A DNA stretch of 64,000 nt from Linanthus parryae (Eukaryota > Streptophyta > Magnoliopsida > Ericales > Polemoniaceae): contig JALGPY010000001.1 in the NCBI GenBank assembly GCA_023055425.1, positions 70,550,994 through 70,614,993 on the forward strand, read 5' to 3'. The first letter of the stretch is position 1, and the number at the start of each line of letters is the position of its first letter. The notes under the pieces are model-generated. The model ran no database searches. It saw only the letters and a list, made by a program, of their open reading frames with translations, and was not told where the DNA came from. Shown in pieces: positions 34,266-47,087 of the stretch. A program made the position numbers and the translations under genes.

Positions 34266-34611
34266 ATAAAAATATAAACTATTATTAGTTTTACTTGTAA
34301 TTCATGACGTTTGTGAAGAGGATTTCTATATATAAATAAAAAGATTTTTGAGAATATATTATTTAATAACTTTTCAAATATAGACTCGTTGCTTTATAAT
34401 TTTTGGTTACTAAGAAAAATATAGCTAAATAAAGAGACTTTAAGAAAGTAACATGTGAATCTCGAGTTAGTATAAGATTTATTAAATTGGAATCTTAATA
34501 AGACTCGCAGAGCTATACACAGAATTGTGACGATTTAGAAGCTCTGATTTGTAGGTAACGGACTCGTAGACAACAACTACGACTAGGACGATCCGACGCT
34601 ACGGACTCGAG

Positions 34612-34617
34612 GTAAGT
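34612..34617 (+). promoter_or_regulatory. strong splice donor in chromovirus D LTR
   Basis: CTCGAG|GTAAGTAAATATGCC is a consensus donor; repeated in the 3' LTR at 40308-40313 and conserved in C (2023-2028, minus) and, less closely, in E (47849-47854, 52199-52204). It suggests that the long leader is spliced. Confidence 0.55.
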
Positions 34618-35260
34618 AAATATGCCTAGCCTAGCTTCCCTAGCTCCTTTCGTGTCGAAGTTTGATTTTGATACTTGTCTCAAAATGCGTTTGTGATTTA
34701 CACGTTCTATGTGAGTTTTTCTTACAACTGAAAGATGTTGCTTTGCTTTGATACTGTCACACGAGCAATCTCAATCCGTAAATAATATAAAGTGGAAAGA
34801 GTTGTGCGGGGATCGTTATATATACTTTTCGATAAGATTGGTCGTGGTTGGCTACGTCCACCCGACCCGTTTATTTTACCCGGTCGCAACCTGCCGGGTT
34901 TGCTCCATGTACTCACCTCTCTGGCCGCAAGAAGTCTTAGGGGGGTGCCGGCACATAAGGTCTTGGAGTATGCGAGATGGATAGATCTTCCCCGTATCAA
35001 CTAAGTTAAAATGTGGTTTTCTTTAAGGACAAGAATGTCTATGAGTATAAAGGAAGACAAGATTGGGATATTATTCCCCGTTTCAAGATCAAGAAGGAAG
35101 GAATTGAAAGGTTGAGAAGTTTAAAGCTGGATTGTGTTTTGTTTACTCCTATTAAAGATTTATTTCCTCTTATTACTGTTTTGAGAATAAATCATGCCTC
35201 ATCATCTGTTTACGAGCTAGGGTATTTATTTACTCAGCATTTCCCAGCTGACTTTAGAAA

Positions 35261-35290
35261 CTGCGGTTCTTGTTTTCCTTCCCACCGCAG
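35261..35290 (+). other. conserved LTR stem-loop, chromovirus D 5' copy
   Basis: CTGCGGT (35261-35267) pairs with ACCGCAG (35284-35290) around a pyrimidine-rich loop; the 3' LTR copy is 40956-40985. Equivalent hairpins occur in C and E. Confidence 0.75.
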
Positions 35291-35590
35291 GTTTAGAGGC
35301 TGAAGACTACGATGTAGCTGGGTACGGGACGCACTAAGAAGGATATGATCACAATTAGTAAAGTAAGCTAGTGTGACTAGCGTAAGCGTAATGTTTTAGT
35401 AGTGATAATATGAAAAACTCTGGAGCGATGTTTATGTTTAATAAGATGTAATATGTAAAGACTCGTGTAATGTTTAATAGTACTGTAATGTATGGATGTT
35501 GTGCTTATGACTTCCACCAACACTTTAGCATCGCCCTCCTGGGCTTTCCGGTCCGGAACGGAAGGCTTGGGGATCACGGGGCGTTGCAGG

Positions 35591-35602
35591 TGGTATCAGA
35601 GC
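35591..35602 (+). promoter_or_regulatory. chromovirus D primer binding site (initiator Met tRNA)
   Basis: TGGTATCAGAGC, two bases after the LTR end; same spacing as in C. Confidence 0.95.
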
Positions 35603-36105
35603 ATTTGATCCGGAAAAGGGAATTAAACCTATAGGGTAACTTAAAATGCACGTAGGGAAAGATAATTAAAATCGGAAAAGCCGTTCGGGTTATGGGTAGC
35701 CTAGGTCTTGGTTTTTATTTCTCCCGCCCACCCTCATCATGTCTAGAGACGTGTTGTTTGTTACGTTTCTTGCGTATCTGGTTTAATTTTAAATGCATTT
35801 TTACTTGGCTATGGATATTTGATACTTTCATAATGAAAGGATGATGGAAACATTGGGATTGTACTTGATGTACTACCTTCTTTGTATGGATGTGTTACAA
35901 TATCTTGATTGGAGACGTGAGTCAGATGTGTTTTACTGTGAACTAGCCATAAGATGCACGTTTTATGTGATAATTGTGTTAGGTATATCACTAGTTGTGA
36001 TGTTACGAGATAGTTGTTAAGATTTTGCGACCATAACCAAGGATACCATAGGATGTGACTGATAGATCGTTACGATATCACTTTAGGGAAGCCTGACAGG
36101 AAGAT
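35603..36105 (+). other. chromovirus D leader
   Basis: About 500 bp without coding signature. Unlike C, which has 2.1 kb here with an extra frame, D has no extra frame. Confidence 0.8.
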
Positions 36106-37412
36106 ATGGCTGAGAACGTCACCATGGAGCAGTTCTTCGAGCAAATGACTAAGATGATAAATAACGGAGGTCAGACAGTAACTAATTGGGCTAGGAAGTG
36201 GCAGAAATGAAGCCAAAGGAATTCACAGGAAAAGAGGATCCTGTTGAATTGGAGGATTGGATCGTGGAAATGGATAAGATTCTCGAGGTGGTAGAATGCC
36301 CTGATGAGAAGAAAGTCACTTGTGCGGTCTTTTACTTAAAAAGCGAGGCCAACCTTTGGTGGAGAAATGCACGTGAAACTCTGCTAGCCAATCCCAACTT
36401 CAACTGGGAATCCCTTCAAGTTGCTCTCCGATCTCGATTCTACCCACACCATGTGAAGAGGAGCAAAGAAATAGAATTCCAAAACCTTCAACAAGGAAAT
36501 GACTCTGTAACTGAGTATTTCTGAAAATTTACGGAGTTGATACGATTTGTAGGCAATATGGTGCCTGATGAAGACTCCAAGATATCTAGGTTCATTGGTG
36601 GATTGCAAGAAAGGCTACAGGAGTCTCTGCTGAGCAGAACTTATTCAACCCTCCACGAAGCGTACGACAGAGCTGCTGACATATGGCGAGTCCGTGTCTC
36701 CCAAGACGAAAAACGCAAGAAACGCAAGGTGGAAGAAGCAGAAGAAAGCAACAAAAACCTTGCCACAGGAAATAAAAAGTTTAAACCCAACAATGGAGCA
36801 GATAATCAGGGGCGATACCGAGGCAATCAACTGAATTCTGGAGGTCAGCAACCTCGCCGCTACATCTGTAACAAGTGCCAGCAGAATCACCCTGGAGTTG
36901 ACTGCATGGGAATTCCAGTCATATGCCATAATTGTGGTAAGAGGGGACATCGAGCTTACGAATGTCGTTCACAACCAGCCAGGAACCAGCAAGTGATCCA
37001 GGGAGATAATTTTGGAAGGCCACAACAGAACAACAACCAGAGGAACCGTCAGCAGAATGGAAACAACTTTGGTCGTAACCAGCAGATTGAGAATCAGCAG
37101 AACGGGAATCGCAACTACCAGGACAATAGAGGTAATGGCTATGGCAGGCAGCAGAATTACAACCCGGGATATGCAGGACAGAACGGAGCCCAACCCGGGA
37201 ATGGGAACAACAATGCTGAATACGGGTTGAATGTCAACAACGGAGCTGGTGCAGCAGGAGGAGCAAGAGGTCCTAATGGAAGTATGGGAAGAATCGCTTT
37301 GTTAACAAGGACTGAGGCTGAAGCCGCTCATGGAAGTGTCACGGGTACTTTCTCTACCTACGAACAACCAACTGCCATATTATTTGAATTAACACCCTCT
37401 ATCTCGGATTGA
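36106..37412 (+). pseudogene. chromovirus D gag
   Basis: Start at the Met of 'MAENVTMEQFFEQM' (36106). A one-base loss near 36190 shifts the frame before 'MKPKEFTGKED', and TGA at 36522-36524 interrupts the capsid domain. Otherwise the frame is open. The capsid domain (Retrotrans_gag) is recognisable by 'DPVELEDWIVEMDK', 'ANLWWRNAR' and 'FYPHHVK'. A Cys-rich segment is followed by a CCHC knuckle 'CHNCGKRGHRAYEC', then an Asn/Gln/Gly-rich tail. The frame ends just after the point where protease starts in C ('LFDF' in C, 'LFEL' here), so the deletion removed protease and all of pol. Confidence 0.92.
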
Positions 37413-37911
37413 CGACCTATTTAACCAAATACGAGAGGCTAGTGATTTCTCGAGGGCGAATTAAGCTCCGGGCACGTCACTCTCTAAGGGGGAGAGGACG
37501 CAACCCTTCATTTGGTACCATTCCACGTTAATACCCATTACGCGTTAGTACCCTTATAACATATTTAACCCTGACCTTTAGTAACCAAATGGGACTATAA
37601 TCGCATAAGTAAGTTGGACGTGCTTTGCGTAGTACATAATTATGTGTTGCACTGCAAGCATTAGATAGTAACTATATTTGCCATTACTTGCTATGTGAAA
37701 TTTCTTGCCAGTTATGTGAATCGTGACTGTGATCATTAGTTTCTTATTAGAAAGCTTCGGCACCAAGGGTACAGGGCCAAATTTGCTTCGAGATAAAAGT
37801 CTTGGCCTCAAGAGTATTTGACTGAGTTTAGCTTCGAGGAAAAGGTTTTGGCATCAGGATATTTGGCTGATTTTAGCTTCGAGGACGAAGCTCTGTTTAA
37901 GGGGGAGAGAA
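37413..37911 (+). other. chromovirus D region between gag and 3' LTR, with polypurine tract
   Basis: No pol remains. Repeated phrases 'TTTAGCTTCGAGGA' lie near 37830-37890, and AAGGGGGAGAGAA at 37899-37911 is the polypurine tract immediately before TGTAATACC. The 'GCTTCGAGGACGAAGCTC' block (37876-37893) is a near-perfect hairpin, with counterparts in E near 49099 and C near 56340. Confidence 0.8.
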
Positions 37912-39886
37912 TGTAATACCCCGTATAATTTACAAGGACAAAATAGTAATTTAAAAGTTAAATAAAGAATTTAATTGTGGGGAAAATAAGGTTACTTAAA
38001 TTATAATATTTTATAGACAAGAAATTCGGGTACGGATTTTAGAAAATAGTAAACTAGTATTTGTAGATAAATACGCGAGAGAGTTATTTATTTGTATTAT
38101 TTTTGTTGTTAACACGTATACAATCACCGTGAAATTGAGTGTGAGAGCTACACCTAAGCTCTCTAACTTTTGGTGTGTCTAGCACACCTTATACTTTCTC
38201 TCGAGAACTCAATTCCAATTTGAGAAGTTTCTTTCCCAGATTTTTTCCTACTTCGTCCTCATCCTCTTCTCTTCTCCTGTGATTTTTTCCACCGCCACCC
38301 TCACAATTATCATCATCATCATCATCATTTCCTTTTTGTCTCCTATATAAGCATGCCAACCTCAATCATCAGCTTCATCTTCTTCCCCTTCATCCACGGC
38401 CACAGCAACGCCACCATCACCGCCATCGAGAGACCCACCACCTTCATCACCCTCATTCTCTAACCTCTGTTTTCTCTCACTTTCTGTCTCAATCTATTCT
38501 CTGTACGAAAACCCTGCAGCAGCAGTAGCATCGACCATCCCCATCGTCATCTTCTTCATCTCCGGCAAAATCGCCGGCGAAATCACCACAACCACCAACA
38601 CCCCACTACCCCTATCTCCCTCTTTAATCTCCCTCTGTTTCTCTCTCTCTCTCTCTCTCTGCGACTTGACAACAGAGAGGAAAAGCAGCAGCAACAGAGG
38701 CAGCCGGAGCCACCACCGCCGCTGCCGCCATCGAGAAACAGAGCACCATCGCCACCCACACAACTCTCTGTCCTCTGCTCGATTTCTCTCTATATATCTC
38801 TGTCTCACCCTCTTCCCCATCTAAAAGTAGAGGAGATAACAGCAGCTGAAGCCATCGAAGCAACCCATTGCCGCCACCACCAACCTCCATATTTTCCGGC
38901 GACAATTTCGGCCCAACCAAACGGGAGTTACCCAGACCTCTCCACTTGTATCTCTATCACCTAGAAGGTCCGACCAGCCTCTAGGAGGTCTTAGCCACGC
39001 TCAGAATCGGCCGGAGAAGTCCCCGTCGGCCATAGCTTCCGACGCCGTTTTCGACAACTTGACCCGTTGCGTTTCTTGGCCGTTTCTTACGATTCTTGGC
39101 CTAGGTATGATCTAAATCCTCTTATTTATTGTTTTATATAGACCAAATGCAATTTCGAATGCTTGAATCCATGCTTTGATTGATGAAAGTTGAAGTTTAT
39201 GTAGAAAGGGGTGAAAGTGTATTTTCAGAAAGTTATATTGACATAAGAGAGGGGGAGCTAGTTGTACTTTCTGAAACTAAGAAGGTTGAAGGTGTCTCTT
39301 GTTAAAATTACTTTGTGTATAGGAGGGTTATATGTTGTCTTTTAAAACAAACTTGGGGGTTTTAACTTCGTTTATCTAAACGTTATATTATACGCAAAAA
39401 ATAAAATTGTTAATTTTGGATTAAAAATATTTTCTAAAAATAGTAGTTTTCATGCCCGTTACGGAAAAGTGATTCGGGCGTCAAAATAGTATACGAGCCG
39501 CTCGTGACAAATTAAACGCGGAATGTTTTGTTTAAAAACTAAATATATTTTGCTTTAAACAAATAGTTTTCAAAACGGTTTATGTAATACTTGTAAAAAA
39601 ATTATATTGGCTAGTTTATAAACGTTGTAGTGTCGTGTTTGGGAAAAATGTTCTTAAAAACTTAATATTATAAACACCGTTTAAATTGTTATAGTTGGAT
39701 AAAGTATGTTTCATAAATATAACAAATAGCCGTTTCACTATTATTCCGTGTCTTTATAAACCAACAACTACGCTAAGTAAATAATTACTTTTCAAAATAT
39801 AAAATTTAATAGTTATCTAAAATAACCGCGTCGTATCAAATATTGAGAAGTGCTCTTCATAAAATTCAATATCGTTTATTCGCTAA

Positions 39887-39960
<74 letters not shown>

Positions 39961-41283
39961 ATAAAAATATAAACTATTATTAGTTTTACTTGTAATTCAT
40001 GACGTTTGTGAAGAGGATTTCTATATATAAATAAATAAGATTTTTGGGAATATATTATTTAATAACTTTTCAAATATAGACTCGTTGCTTTATAATTTTT
40101 GGTTACTAAGAAAAATATAGCTAAATAAAGAGACTTTAAGAAAGTAACATGTGAATCTCGAGTTAGTATAAGATTTATTAAATTGGAATCTTAATAAGAC
40201 TCGCAGAGCTATACACAGAATTGTGACGATTTAGAAGCTCCGATTTGTAGGTAACGGACTCGTAGACAACAACTACGACTAGGACGATCCGACGCTACGG
40301 ACTCGAGGTAAGTAAATATGCCTAGCCTAGCTTCCCTAGCTCCTTTCGTGTCGAATTTTGATTTTGATACTTGTCTCAAAATGCGTTTGTGATTTACACA
40401 TTCTATGTGAGTTTTTCTTACAACTGAAAGATGTTGCTTTGCTTTGATACTGTCACACGAGCAATCTCAATCCGTAAATAATATAAAGTGGAAAGAGTAG
40501 TGCGGGGATCGTTATATATACTTTTCGATAAGATTGGTCGTGGTTGGCTACGTCCACCCGACCCGTTTATTTTACCCGGTCGCAACCTGCCGGGTTTGCT
40601 CCATGTACTCACCTCTCTGGCCGCAAGAAGTCCTAGGGGGGTGCCGGCACTTAAGGTCTTGGAGTATGCGAGATGGATAGATCTTCCCCTTATCAACTAA
40701 GTTAAATGTGGTTTTCTTTAAAGACAAGAATGTCTATGAGTATAAAGGAAGACAAGATTGGGATATTACTCCCCGTTTCAAGATCAAGAAGGAAGGAATT
40801 GAAAGGTTGAGAAGTTTAAAGCTGGATTGTGTTTTGTTTACTCCTATTAAAGATTTATTTCCTCTTATTACTGTTTTGAGAATAAATCATGCCTCATCAT
40901 CTGTTTACGAGCTAGGGTATTTATTTACTCAGCATTTCCCAGCTGACTTTAGAAACTGCGGTTCTTGTTTTCCTTCCCACCGCAGGTTTAGAGGCTGAAG
41001 ACTACGATGTAGCTGGGTACGGGACGCACTAAGAAGGATATGATCACAATTAGTAAAGTAATCTTGTGTGACTAGCGTAAGCGTAAGGTTTTAGTAGTGA
41101 TAATATGAAAAACTCTGGAGCGATGTTTATGTTTAATAAGATGTAATATGTAAAGACTTGTGTAATGTTTAATAGTACTGTAATATATGGATGTTGTGCT
41201 TATGACTTCCACCAACACTTTAGCATCGCCCTCCTGGGCTTTCCGGTCCGGAACGGAAGGCTTGGGGATCACGGGGCGTTGCA
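37912..41283 (+). repeat. chromovirus D 3' LTR
   Basis: 3372 bp, uninterrupted. TATA box 38343-38351, (TA)n run 39892-39957 (66 bp versus 42 bp in the 5' copy), splice donor 40308-40313, palindrome 40641-40650, stem-loop 40956-40985, end GGCGTTGCA. Confidence 0.95.
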
Positions 41284-42313
41284 TAAGTTATGTGGGAAGG
41301 AAGGAAGGAAGGTCCTTTATATAGTCCAACAACTCCTTGTTAACTACCTAAAGAACTTATTCTAGTCCTACTAGAATTCAATTTAGTCCCTTCCTTGCAA
41401 ATTAGTCCCTACCAAGTTTGCAAGGGTTTGCAAAGTGATCCTTCTAATTAATTAATCCAATTAATTAATTCCAAAATCTAGTCCAACTCTATGTAGCGTG
41501 TGACCCCATAGGTTCTATCTAGTTGGTAGCAACTATTTGCTAATATGGAGCGGTCTCTAGCAAAACATCCATTCTAGCCAACTAATAGAATAGTCATCTT
41601 GACAACCTTTGTACAAGTAATTGTCTCATCCCTTTGTCTCTATATCCGGATTGGACACGAGACATACAAGTCACACTCGTATATCCAATCCATAGTTTCT
41701 CGATCCATGGGAATAGCCTTATTCGTGCAAATAACATCAATACCCCACATTGATTTATTTGAGTCTGGCCAGACATTCTATAAGCACTATCCCTCGAGTG
41801 GCCTAGGATATTTGCTCCCGTTATGTGGGAGGGACAAATCCTATCTACGTCCACTACGATCTCTAAGCTTGCTTCTTATTGTATCCAGTACACGCCTTTA
41901 TAACTACCCAGTTACGGTGTAGCGTTTAACGCTACCAAGATCACAATAATCCACAACTAGAATATCTAGTGACTTCAAGTCTAAGGATGACAATACCATT
42001 GCACCGCGAGAATCGATTGTGACTCAACATAACGTGTATGTAGCCTTCTCGTAGATGGTTCAATCCAGTTCAACATTCCCTAATGCACACCTATGTGTTG
42101 GATCGTGATATCTCCATATCAATCCAACCCCATACTAGTCTATAGATGATTGTCCCATTAATCATTATACTTGACTAGGGATATTTAAGATAAACAACAC
42201 AATTGTAAATCTAAGGACTTCATTATATTAAATATCCAATAAATAATAAGTGGATTTCTAGCCACAAATAATTCATACTAAACTAGATTGCCTCTAGGGA
42301 ATCTATTCCAACA
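41284..42313 (-). repeat. Copia-1 5' LTR, U3 piece
   Basis: Starts with the right TAAGT duplication of D and matches 3894-4932. A minus-strand TATA box (CTATATAAAGG) lies at 41314-41324, about 26 bp before the D insertion. Ends CCAACA at 42313. Confidence 0.93.
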
Positions 42314-44505
42314 ACAGTTAGGTGGGTTAACCATACTATTTCCTCCCTCCAAGATCCAGTAATAGGCCTTTTTCACATTATAGCTTCCATTTGGGCTTAG
42401 ACACCACCTCCACTTATCTGAATTTTGCACAATGGGGATCATAATCTTCTCAATCTCTTGCTTTTCCAGGGGGGTGAACCATTGTGCCAGCAGCTCCTGT
42501 TTCCAATTTCCAGCTTCCCAATCAATAAGTTCAGACACTTTCTTAGGGGCTCTCATCAAATCATCTGGTGGCTTGGGTTTAGCAGCTTCTAAATTTGGAA
42601 CCCACCTATCTTGCCATATGTCAATATCTCTCCCATTACCAACAGATTTTATTGCATTGTCTTCTAATATGTTTCTAACTTTCAACAACCCTCTCCAAAA
42701 CCAAGAATCCCCTTTCTTGACCTCAACTTTCTGGAACTCCAACACCCTGCAATACTTCTCTTGTAGTAACTTGACCCACACACTGTCTTCATTTACCCAG
42801 ATTTTCCATGCCAATTTTGCAATTAGGGCGTTGTTGAAACCATTGAATTCTCTAAAACCCAACCCTCCATAATCCTTACTCTTACACAAATCCCCAAAAC
42901 ATTTAAAATGAATATTCCTTTTGTCATCAGTTTCTTCCCACCAGAATTTGGAGCAGATAGTATTCAATTTCTCAGCAAATTTCTTTGGGAAAAGAAGAAG
43001 AGACATGGCATAGGTAGCCATAGAATTTAAAGTGGCTTTGAGGACTATTACCTTTCCAGCTTTTGCTAACATTTTACTTTGCCAACCTTGGACTTTCCCA
43101 GTCATCTTTTTCACAATGTTATTGAAATCAGAGCTCCTATTTTGTGCAGTAAAAATGGGAATACCCAAATAAATTGAATCTTTCTTTCCCTTTTTAACCT
43201 GAAGTCTTGTCTTGATGATTCTTCTTTGATCCCCTTTCACATTTCCACTGAAGTACACTGCAGATTTCTGTTTGTTTACACAAAGCCCTGAAGCCTCTTC
43301 ATACAACTTAAGACAAAGATCCAGATAAACAGCTTCCTTCTCAGTTGCTTTTGCCATCACTATTAGATCATCAGCAAACATTAGGTGAGTAATTGGTTGA
43401 CCCTCCTTTGCAAGTTAAATCCCAGTGAGCCATTTACTTTCTGCTGCAAAGCTAATAATTCTTGAAAGTAGCTCAGTGCAGATGATGAAAAGTGTTGGAG
43501 ACAAGGGATCTCCTTGCCTAATACCTCTAGTAGCTCTAAAATACCCCACAGGACTGCCATTAACAAGAACTGAGAAATTAACAGTGCTGATACATTCAAA
43601 GACAAGCATGCAGAACCTTTCTGGGAATCCCATCCATCTCATAATCGTCATAATACAATCCCATTCTATCTTGTCATATGCCTTTTCAATGTCATACTTG
43701 AGAAAAAAGCAATCCTCCCTTTCCCTTCTTCTTCTTTAAGGTATGCACCACTTCATGTAACAATATGGAGTTATCTTGTATATTTCTATCAGGAACAAAA
43801 GCAGTTTGGAAGGGGAAAATGATTTTTTTGAGAAGGGGTTTGATTCTATTTGATAAAATTTTGGCTATGATTTTGTAAGACACATTACAAAGAGAGATTG
43901 GTCTGAAATGGGAAACTTTGGAGGGATTAGGAATCTTGGGGATCAAGGCAATGAAAGTGTTATTGAAGTTTGGGGGAAACCTTCCTTCAAGAAAGAAATT
44001 TCTTACAAGATTGCATAAATCATTCCCCACTATATGTCAGTAGTTCTTGTAAAATAAAACTGGAAATCCATCAGGTCCAGGGGATTTAAAACTCCCCATC
44101 TGGCACACAGTTTCAAAAATTTCATCATTTTTTGGGATTTCAAGGAGGTGGACACACTCCTCATTTGTTAATTGGTTGGGAAAGAGCTCTTTTAGCCAAT
44201 CAGGGCAGAGGGTGTTTGAGGAAGAGAACAACTTTTGGAAATAATCTAAGAAAACAGTGTTCATACCTTCAGTATTTGTGTGCCAAGAATTGTTGTCATC
44301 CAAATGGCATCAATTTTATTCTTCCTTCCCCTGATAGCAGCCATAGTGTGGAAGAACTTTGTGTTTGCATCCCCCTCATTAATCCAATGAACCCTTGATT
44401 TGTTTCTCCATAGATACTCTGTCTTGTAAACAGTTCATTCAGCCATCTCTTATATTGGTTCTCCTCTTTTGCAGTATCTAAACCAGCTTTTGTCTGCAGC
44501 TTCAT
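42314..44505 (-). pseudogene. LINE ORF2 reverse transcriptase
   Basis: Non-LTR RT in at least four open pieces. In N-to-C order: 'FKSPGPDGFPVLFYK' (44037-44303), 'FRPISLCNVSYKIIAKIL' and 'QTAFVPDRNIQDN' (43692-44030), 'GIRQGDPLSPTLFIICTE' (43415-43651), then 'MFADDLIVMAKA' (43381 downward). The FADD is the catalytic motif; the thumb and connection regions follow to 42314. The enzyme primes cDNA synthesis at nicked target DNA. Frameshifts between the pieces and at least one internal stop make it non-functional. The piece at 42278-43381 runs out into Copia-1 sequence. Confidence 0.9.
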
Positions 44506-45020
44506 TAGTTCTGCTTCTGCTACTCTAATCTGGGTTTCCAGGTGACCAAAGACTTCTTTGCTCCACTTCTTGAGATACTTCTTTGTTGCTTTTAATTGTC
44601 TGCCCCACTTGTGCTGCAGTGTGGTATTATGGATGCTATGTCAGGCTTCTCTAATTGTTTCCTTGCTGGTCTTGTCTCTCACCCACATAGGCTCAAATGT
44701 AAACGGTTTTTTACCTGTGTTTATCCTCTTCTTTAGCTCCAACACAATGGGGATATAGTCGGAGCCTCCTGCAGTTTTGTGGATAGTAATAGCATTTGGA
44801 AACATTGTTCTCCACTCTGGACTTGCAAAGCATCTGTCCAATCTTTCTCTAATGAAACCTCCATTTTGCCAACCATTACTCCATGTATGGGAGCTCCTGT
44901 GTAGCCAATGTCCATCCAACCAACTTCATTAATCAAGTTGAGAAGTCCCCCTTCTGATTTCTGGTTCACCTTCCTCCCACCTATTTTGTCCTTCTGATAA
45001 CATACCTCATAAACATCACC
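44506..45020 (-). pseudogene. LINE ORF2 endonuclease, C-terminal half
   Basis: Frames 44641-44919 and 44733-45032 contain the end of an APE-type endonuclease ('THTWSNGW', 'IRERLDRCFASPEWRTMFP', and the 'SDYIPIVLEL' site corresponding to the usual S-D-H). A frameshift near 44880 splits it. In 'SDY' the usual His is replaced by Tyr. Confidence 0.8.
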
Positions 45021-47044
45021 TGAAATACCCAAATTTATCTAATGGGGGCGATTGTGCAATTTCTTTAAAACGTTTATTATAAATACGGGGGCTAAACCAT
45101 GCATTTTAGAAACTAAGGGGGGGGAGTATTTGTCTTTTACACAAACAAATATAAATAATAGTGTATTTATACTGTATAATAATATCGTATTCTTATACAT
45201 GTATAATACAATACTATATGCGTATAAATACTATAATAAAATAATAGCAAAATAATATTAATAAAATATATATATATATGTATGTATATAATAATAATAC
45301 AAATAATACTAATAGTAAAATAACACCCATCAACACTCTCTCTCTCTCTCTCTCTCCTTTCCCCTCCTGAACAATTTATTTTTCTCCTTCCCCCTACATC
45401 ACCAACCACTTCCCATTTTTTTCTCCTCTCACACAGACAACTCATCATCTATTTCTCTCCTTTCTCTCTCGGCTAACACACTCACACACACACACACACA
45501 CACACACCTTTTTTTTTCATTTTCTCCACCATCACACAACACCCCCTTCCTCCCTCTTTCTCTCTCCCCGTCACAACACCTCTCTCTCTCTCTCTCTCTT
45601 TCAATCTTCTTTTCTCCTCATCCCTCACAGCAACACAACACACAGCCCCCACAAGACTCTCCCCTTATATTTCTCTCTCTCTCTCCCTCACTCTCTCTCT
45701 TTTGTGTTCTCCTCACCCCCCACGGCAAAACACAAAAAAAAAGCCCTCACCCTCACTCACAGCTCCATCAAATCTCTACCCCCTCCTCTATAAAAACCCC
45801 CTGCTCCTTCCTCCTCATCACAAAAACAAAACATCAACCCCCCACCATCACCATCACCTCATCCTCTTCTCCCTTGCCTTCGGAAACAACAAAACCACCG
45901 CCACCATCACCATCTCTCCCTCAATCTCTCACCACCCTTCTCTGCCACAACAAAACAGTGGCAGCTACAACCACCCAGGACCACCAACACTGCCGACATC
46001 AACACCACCACCACCTCCTCCATTACCACCACCATCACCTCCTCCTCTCCTCCACTTCCTCGGCAAACAACCCAAAACCATCACCACCACCATATCTTCC
46101 TCCTTTCCTCCGAGAAACACCACCACAAATCCACCTGCTCCACCACCCTTGCTCTCTCTCTCTCTCTCGGGTTGCCTCACCCCGTCATCGAACCCGCTGA
46201 AAACCCGACCGAGAGAAACCACCACCACAATAGCCCTCCTCTCATCTATCCCTCTGTTCTGAGTCTCTCTCTCTCTCTCTCGAGTTCACCACTGCCAACA
46301 CAGAGACGCCGGGAAACCGCCGGAAAATACGCCGGAGAAATAAACCGAGAACAAAATCACCACCATCAACGAAACCCACCTCCTCCATCTCTCTCAAAGC
46401 TCTGCTCTCCTTGCCACCCACCTCTCTGTCAAAAACAGAGCATCAGCAGACGCAACAACCCAGGCCCGAGCCACGCCCGACGCCACCACCTCCATGAACG
46501 CCGGCGTGAAGCTCGGCCCAACCACCACCGACGCACCCACCGCTTAAAACCCATCTCCCTCGCCTCCAGGAGGTTCGACGAGACCAGTGAAGGCCTCGAA
46601 CGAACCCAGAAACGCCGAACCCATCACCGGCGATCTCCACCTCCGAACCCGACGGTCGGAGGCTCGACCCGCTTCGCCCGTTGACCGTTTTTCGTGATTC
46701 GTCGCGTGGGTAAGCTCTAAATCGCATCCTAGTTCCATTACAATGATCAAAATCGAGTCTTGTTAGGAAAAATTTGACTTGGGTGAATTGGGTTGATAAA
46801 GATACGTGAAGAACAAATTTTGGGGGGGTGAAAGTGTCTTTTTCTGGAACTGCTGGGGAGGTGACTGTCTTTACATGCAAGCTGAAAATATGTGAGGTGG
46901 GGTGAAAAGTGTCTTTTTACTAAACTTAATTTGGGGGACACTAGTTGTAGTTTAAATACCCTAAATTAACTAAAATAGATAAATCTAATAAATTAGTTTC
47001 CTGAAAATAATAATAATAATAAACATATTTAATAATAATAATAA

Positions 47045-47087
<43 letters not shown>

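Larger units (their letters stand above)
33053..35588 (+). repeat. chromovirus D 5' LTR, inner piece
   Basis: Matches 38727-41283. Holds a (TA)n run at 34221-34262, the splice donor GAG|GTAAGTAAATATGCC (GTAAGT at 34612-34617), the palindrome GTGCCGGCAC (34945-34954), and a stem-loop (35261-35290). Ends GGCGTTGCA at 35588. Confidence 0.94.
19390..41283 (+). mobile_element. chromovirus D, gag-only Ty3/gypsy with 3.4 kb LTRs
   Basis: Bounded by TGTAATACCCC...GGCGTTGCA with a perfect TAAGT duplication (19385-19389, 41284-41288). Plus-strand order: 5' LTR, initiator-Met primer site, short leader, gag, about 490 bp, polypurine tract, 3' LTR. No protease beyond its first residues, no RT, RNase H or integrase. 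This matches the published class of terminal-repeat elements carrying only GAG (TR-GAG). Such an element would depend on enzymes from a full chromovirus. Its 5' LTR carries the Athila insertion. Without it the element is about 9.3 kb. Confidence 0.92.
3499..42313 (-). mobile_element. Copia-1, Ty1/copia retrotransposon carrying nested insertions
   Basis: Coding strand is minus. The left LTR (3499-4932) is the 3' LTR; the right one begins at 10572 and is broken by Copia-2 and chromovirus D before ending at 42313. LTR ends are TGTAGGG...CCAACA. Flanking 5 bp are ACTGT (3494-3498) and ACAGT (42314-42318), a target-site duplication with one substitution. The LINE frame reads across the site when the element is removed. 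The element without insertions is about 8.5 kb. Confidence 0.93.
42314..45020 (-). mobile_element. LINE, middle third
   Basis: Continues from 3498; interrupted on the right by chromovirus E (TCACC at 45016-45020 and 53289-53293). Carries the RT and the C-terminal half of the endonuclease of ORF2. Confidence 0.92.
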
